A stretch of 64,000 nucleotides of DNA from Vishniacozyma victoriae (taxonomy: Eukaryota > Basidiomycota > Tremellomycetes > Tremellales > Bulleribasidiaceae). How positions within the stretch are numbered: the first letter of the stretch is position 1; every line of letters begins with the position of its first letter. The notes under the pieces were generated by a model. That model was given only the letters and a program-made list of their open reading frames with translations, was not told the DNA's origin and searched no databases. Positions 60,101-64,000 of this stretch are shown in pieces. The translations under genes and the position numbers were made by a program. Where the stretch lies: assembly GCA_017654735.1 (NCBI GenBank), contig JADPYG010000088.1, positions 3,720,001 through 3,784,000 on the forward strand, written 5' to 3'.

Positions 60101-61382
60101 GACCGACGTTCAGCCTGATGACGGTCTTCCTCAGCCTGCTCAACCGGGGAAGGAACAGGAATACGGAGGTGTGCCTTCCTTCGCAACATTCGCATCGTCG
60201 ATCCCCACTAGGCCGATCTTCAATCCCCCTCCTCCCCCTTCTCGAGAACCGAGTTGCCAGGACCAGTCTGATGATCGATATACACCCCTACCACCTCGCA
60301 TCTCAGTGACAAGGCGGACTCGCTCGCACGTCAACCTCTATACCGAATTCTACGATGAAGTGGAGCCTCTCGGAAAGAAGGGCTGGGAGGAGATCCATCA
60401 AGCCGAAGATATCTGGATGAGGGGTATGAAGGATCTGAAGAAATTCCTGGATGATGGACCTGATGAAGGACGAGTTCAAAAGTCACCAGTCAGGGAGGAG
60501 AGGGAACAACAAGGACCAGCTCGACCTCCCCAACGACAACTCGATTCAGGTGATCCATCGTATCGAAACTCCAAGCGATCAGGAATGACGACCTCAATGA
60601 TTAGAACGGAAGAGTCATTCCTACCTTCTCCCACCGACTTGCTTCCTTCACCTAGTACCGATGCCGAAGCATGTGGTCATACAGGAACGACAGATGATTC
60701 ATTCCTTAACCTCATGACTCCTCCGAATCCAAGGGTAGAGTCTGATAACGATTCTACAGTCCGAGCTCGAGCTCATACTCGAGTAAAAGTACCTTTCTCA
60801 CGTGATTCCGGTATCTCCTTTCACGAACAGGCTATCGAATCTCAGCCCGGTACAGCATCCACGAACTCCAACTCGAATTCGAGGGGATACGAATCCGATC
60901 AATTCCTACCTCATCCAGCTGCTTATCCGATCCTCCGAATGCCACCCGCCCCAACACCGCGATCGAGGACAACACAAAGTGAACAGATTCATCAATCCTA
61001 CCCCTCCATCCGAGCTCAGGGGGAAGGAGTACACAGCGAAAAGATCAAGCAGAAACTTCGAGTCAACACGTTCGATCTGAACACCCAACCGCCTATCCTT
61101 CCTCATCAGGTGGAGAAATCAGCTACGGAAAGTACGACAGGAACAGGTACGGGTACGGGTGGACGTAAATTACGAAAGAGGTCTTCGGCATTACATCTCA
61201 ATCTTGCTACTCCTGGTGCTCAGACTCCGAGTGATCGACAACCTAGTACGGCGGCTAGTATTGTTAAATCAAAGGGTAGTAGTCGGAAGAAACATTGGTG
61301 GTCTAGACGGAGGGAGGGTACGGGGGAGAGTATTGATGATCTCGCTAAGGGGGACTGGAGGGGTTCGCTTACTGCTACTTAG
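57148..61382 (+). CDS. Large Ser/Pro-rich protein with duplicated exons (SLVNIP repeats)
   Basis: About 1,320 residues. No globular domain was recognised; Ser, Pro, Thr and Arg dominate. Middle exons look duplicated: they begin T/Y-K-P (TKPPGHA, YKPTDTP, YKPADMA) right after an intron, and two end SRPGSIIVAEQ or SRPSSINVSEQ. Inside lie five copies of a motif around SLVNIPxxPSPHGSPRxRP (SLVNIPVIPSPHGSPR, MVNIPVVPSPHGSPRS, SLVNIPTMPSPHGSPR, SLVNIPIMPSPVPSPR, SLVNIPFLPSS). HGSPRSRPTSI pairs an SP site with a basic RPxSI site, suggesting dense phosphorylation. The C-terminal part is mixed (AEDIWMRGMKDLKKFLDDG, a predicted helix) and ends DDLAKGDWRGSLTAT. The start at 57148 follows removal of a leader intron. 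Function unknown; perhaps a cell-polarity or signalling scaffold. Confidence 0.7.
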
Positions 61383-61482
61383 TCCGGATGATAACTTGGC
61401 TCAAGATTACAGACATGGACAGTTTATATGATTATAATGCCGATGCATGCGTACACGTACATCAATACGTCGACGAGACTCA

Positions 61483-63646
61483 TTAAGTAATCACCTTGAG
61501 ATTGAGAAGTTCCTCCATCTTCCCCAGGCCAATGAGGAGATCATCACGAGCAACACTGAATGTTACCCTAAACCACCCATAGGTGGGGTTATGATAAGCG
61601 TTCCCAGGAGCCTATGATATCAGTACTCTCTGCCATTGCAGCCTGCGACTCACGATATACACTCCGCCATCGAGGAGTTTCTGGAAGATCCGTTTTTCAG
61701 TACCTATATCTCTGAAACCCAAATGCCCTCCCAGATCGACCCATACGAAATGCCCCCTGACTCATCAGCCTCTCGACCCTTCTAGGGTGTGGGAAGCGTA
61801 CGCATTCGACTTAGCAACGTGGATTCCACGATCAGTGAACCAGCCCCGGAGGAAGGAATGAGCTTCCTCAAGACGTGATTGATTCGTCTTGATGAATGCT
61901 GCTAGGGCCGTCTTGTCATTAAGGAGTGAGGACCAAATGACATCCGCTGGTGATGAAACTATCTATCAGCTGATGTCAGGAAGGGCGGCTTACTCTTCAT
62001 TAGCATTGACGTGCTTGCCATCGCTCGTAAGAGGAGGGGATTATGTTGTGATACTAAGGCTCCGACTCTCAAGCCATTTGCGCAGAAACTGATGTCAGCC
62101 TTCCTCCTTGGTGAACAACATGGGCATACTCTTTGCTCATTCCATAAACCACTGCTATCAGCCCCCCCACCAAGTTTACCGAGACAGCTGCTCACCATGT
62201 AATCGTGCCCTATCATAAACCATCCCCAGCTCCCGCTCAACATCAAGGCTCAGCAAACTTGTGAATCCCTCTGCGTCCTCGAAATCTAATCTCAATACCG
62301 CCCTATCGACATTCAGAGACGTACCAGGATGCGAATAAGTGCTCAAAGCGTAAATCTCGTCCGAGACTAGATGTAGATCCTTCTCTTCACAGAACCTCGT
62401 ATATGCCAATAATGTCTCCCGGGCGTAGGTCCGACCAAGTGGGTTCTGGGGATTGCAAACGATCTATACATCAGCTCAACAACTTCATTATGGGAAATCG
62501 TACTTACGACTGCTCGGGTGGTTATACCTTGCTTCGCGAGGTCGTTGTAGGCTTTCTCGAACGAGTCCACGGAACTAGGAAGGAACGCTGCATCGCCTTC
62601 TCCTACGTCGACTGGAATCAGGCGGATCCGAGAACGAGGAATTAAGTCTCTGTCAAAGCCCGAGTAGCTGCTTGATTAGCTTGGTCATCAACAATGAATC
62701 AGGGACGTACTAAGGCGCAGCAATCAGAACTGCTTCTCCCTCATCCATTAGGGTGTGGAATAGCTGATCGAGGACTACTTTGTCAGCTCAAAGTCTTTTC
62801 GGGTCAGGACGTACCAGCTGAACATCCGACTCCGGTAATCATCTGTTCGGGAAGAACTTCCTCAGCAGGATTGAAATACCTAGGCATCAGCCTCCCATGA
62901 TCTTGGTTTGTCACAGGGAAACTGACTCGTTGAAAAAGCCGCTGAGAGCTTTGTTAATCCGCCTACTACCCCATAAAGAGTCTCCGTATGATAGGTCATT
63001 ACGCGTATAATCTTCCCTCATGGCCTTTGCGAAATGCTGCTTATCAGCTGGGCCCCAATGCCTCATTGGATTCCTCATGGGCTACTCACCTCGAGGCATT
63101 CTTTCTCCATCAAGAAATTCTCTGCTACACCACTGCTTATCAGCTCAGTCACGAACATGCAGCCAGGGGACTCACAGGGATACGATACCCCTAGGATTGG
63201 TCTTGCAGTTATACTCTGGCCCATGAGCTCCCTCCCATACCCTAATAGGAAGACTTACGGTCCTTGAACAAACAGCTGAATCTCTCTATCAACGGTCCAG
63301 CATCCGGTCCCCCAGTAGCTCGATCACTAAGTTTAGGTCCCAAGTAGATTTTCCTCTGCTCGGTCCTCGAAGTCAAAGGAGAAGAGAGCCTGGGAGGCGG
63401 TAAATCTGGAAACCGCTGTGAATGTTGATGTTTCAAGTTCCTTCCCCTTTGTTCGGGTGTATCTGGGTGGGCGAGGGAAGATACGGATAAATGGCTCATG
63501 GTCGATATAAGAGTGTGTGGCCCTTCGCCATCCGAGTCGAGATCACTGGAAGGAGTGTGAGTCGTGTCGTGGAGGAAGGGTGAGGGGAGACCACATGGTG
63601 GTTCGAGCGAGTAGTGTCGGTTGTTGGGACTGGATACGTCTGGCAT
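61483..63646 (-). CDS. ACC synthase-like PLP-dependent aminotransferase
   Basis: Class I/II aminotransferase related to 1-aminocyclopropane-1-carboxylate synthase, roughly 550 residues in many exons. A disordered N-terminus of about 100 residues (MPDVSSPNNRHYSLEPP, TSRTEQRKIYLGPKLSDRAT) leads to the fold. Motifs: AYTRFCEEKDLHLVSDEIYA (substrate/cofactor Asp and Tyr), VVYGMSKDFCANGLRVGALV with the PLP Schiff-base lysine in SKD, and the C-terminal NPTYGWFRVTFSVARDDLLI. The SKDFxANGLRxG wording is that of fungal ACS-like enzymes. It ends KMEELLNLKVIT. Whether it makes ACC, and so ethylene precursors, is not settled by sequence; many fungal members act on other amino acids. It converges on the exon-repeat gene, 100 bp away. 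Confidence 0.85.
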
Positions 63647-64000
63647 TGTGGGTTGTAGTTGTAGTAGAAAGGTAAAAGCAATAGAATGTACAGATAGGAT
63701 AGAGTCACAAGATAGTAAATCAAACCTTCAACGAGTCAGTCAAATGCTTCCTATCTCGTATCTGACCTTGATCCGAATATACATACACCAATTCGGATAG
63801 AGAGGTTTAAATGATTTCCATAATAGATTGCAAGATTGGAAATGGTGCCCCATACTCATCTCTCCCCCCCTTATCTCGTGCCTGGCGCTTGTGGGGGATG
63901 ACCTGGTTCCTTAAATATGCCCTCCTTCAAGGTCCCCACAACTCTATGCGTCAGTCACCTGCAACACAAGAATACTTACCATACCATTTGTTTGTCTTTA
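63647..64000. other. Spacer and right edge
   Basis: Upstream region of the ACS-like gene. A minus-strand GTAAGT...CTGACGCATAG segment of 36 nt at about 63937-63972 looks like an intron. It may lie in the leader of the ACS-like gene, or join an exon ending K-T-N-K-W-Y with one that stops at 63927; the window ends too soon to tell. Confidence 0.4.

Overview
The window is nuclear DNA of a basidiomycete fungus, most likely a tremellomycete near Cryptococcus/Kwoniella. Genes are packed closely on both strands. Nearly every one is broken by many very short introns, mostly 33-50 nt, with GTRNGT-like donors and a CTGAC or CTAAC branch site just before the acceptor. Products are typical fungal housekeeping proteins carrying long Ser/Pro-rich disordered extensions. 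The genus is inferred from intron style and protein resemblance; I could not run a search.

Layout, left to right: RAVE subunit Rav1 (minus, cut by the left edge); a MAPEG glutathione transferase; a microcephalin-like BRCT protein; a tiny four-intron transcript; splicing regulator NSRP1; a Ran1/Ksp1-like kinase with a long leader; an AVT-type amino acid transporter; a 1,200-residue FHA protein resembling Ki-67; a coiled-coil orphan; a spartin/senescence-domain protein; a glutathionyl-hydroquinone reductase; a membrane protein ending in a retroviral-type integrase zinc-binding domain; an orphan; the Trf4/Cid14 poly(A) polymerase; an orphan; prenylcysteine oxidase; Bud32; a GATA-like zinc finger protein; ribosomal protein uL3; a fasciclin protein; ETF beta; Sec12; a tail-anchored SAM-like protein; the Sth1/Snf2 chromatin ATPase; a large Ser/Pro-rich protein with duplicated exons; and an ACC-synthase-like aminotransferase. 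A few bases at the right edge may belong to another exon.

No tRNA, rRNA, CRISPR array, intact transposon or operon was found. Several divergent pairs share short intergenic spacers: Rav1/MAPEG, AVT/Ki-67-like, spartin/GST, ETFB/SEC12. The longest spacers (12873-14306, 31679-33432, 39825-41353, 56149-57147) look like promoters and long leaders; three contain probable 5'UTR introns.

The most notable points are (1) the Ki-67-like protein, with an FHA domain, an RVSY motif, five TPxFxGxKxMF repeats and a basic tail; (2) a Ty3/gypsy-type HHCC integrase domain fused to a four-pass membrane protein; (3) a Ser/Pro-rich protein grown by exon duplication around an SLVNIP motif; and (4) a small spliced transcript whose start resembles bacterial DUF4236. 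Protein lengths and splice sites were worked out by hand from the sequence and are approximate where marked 'about'.
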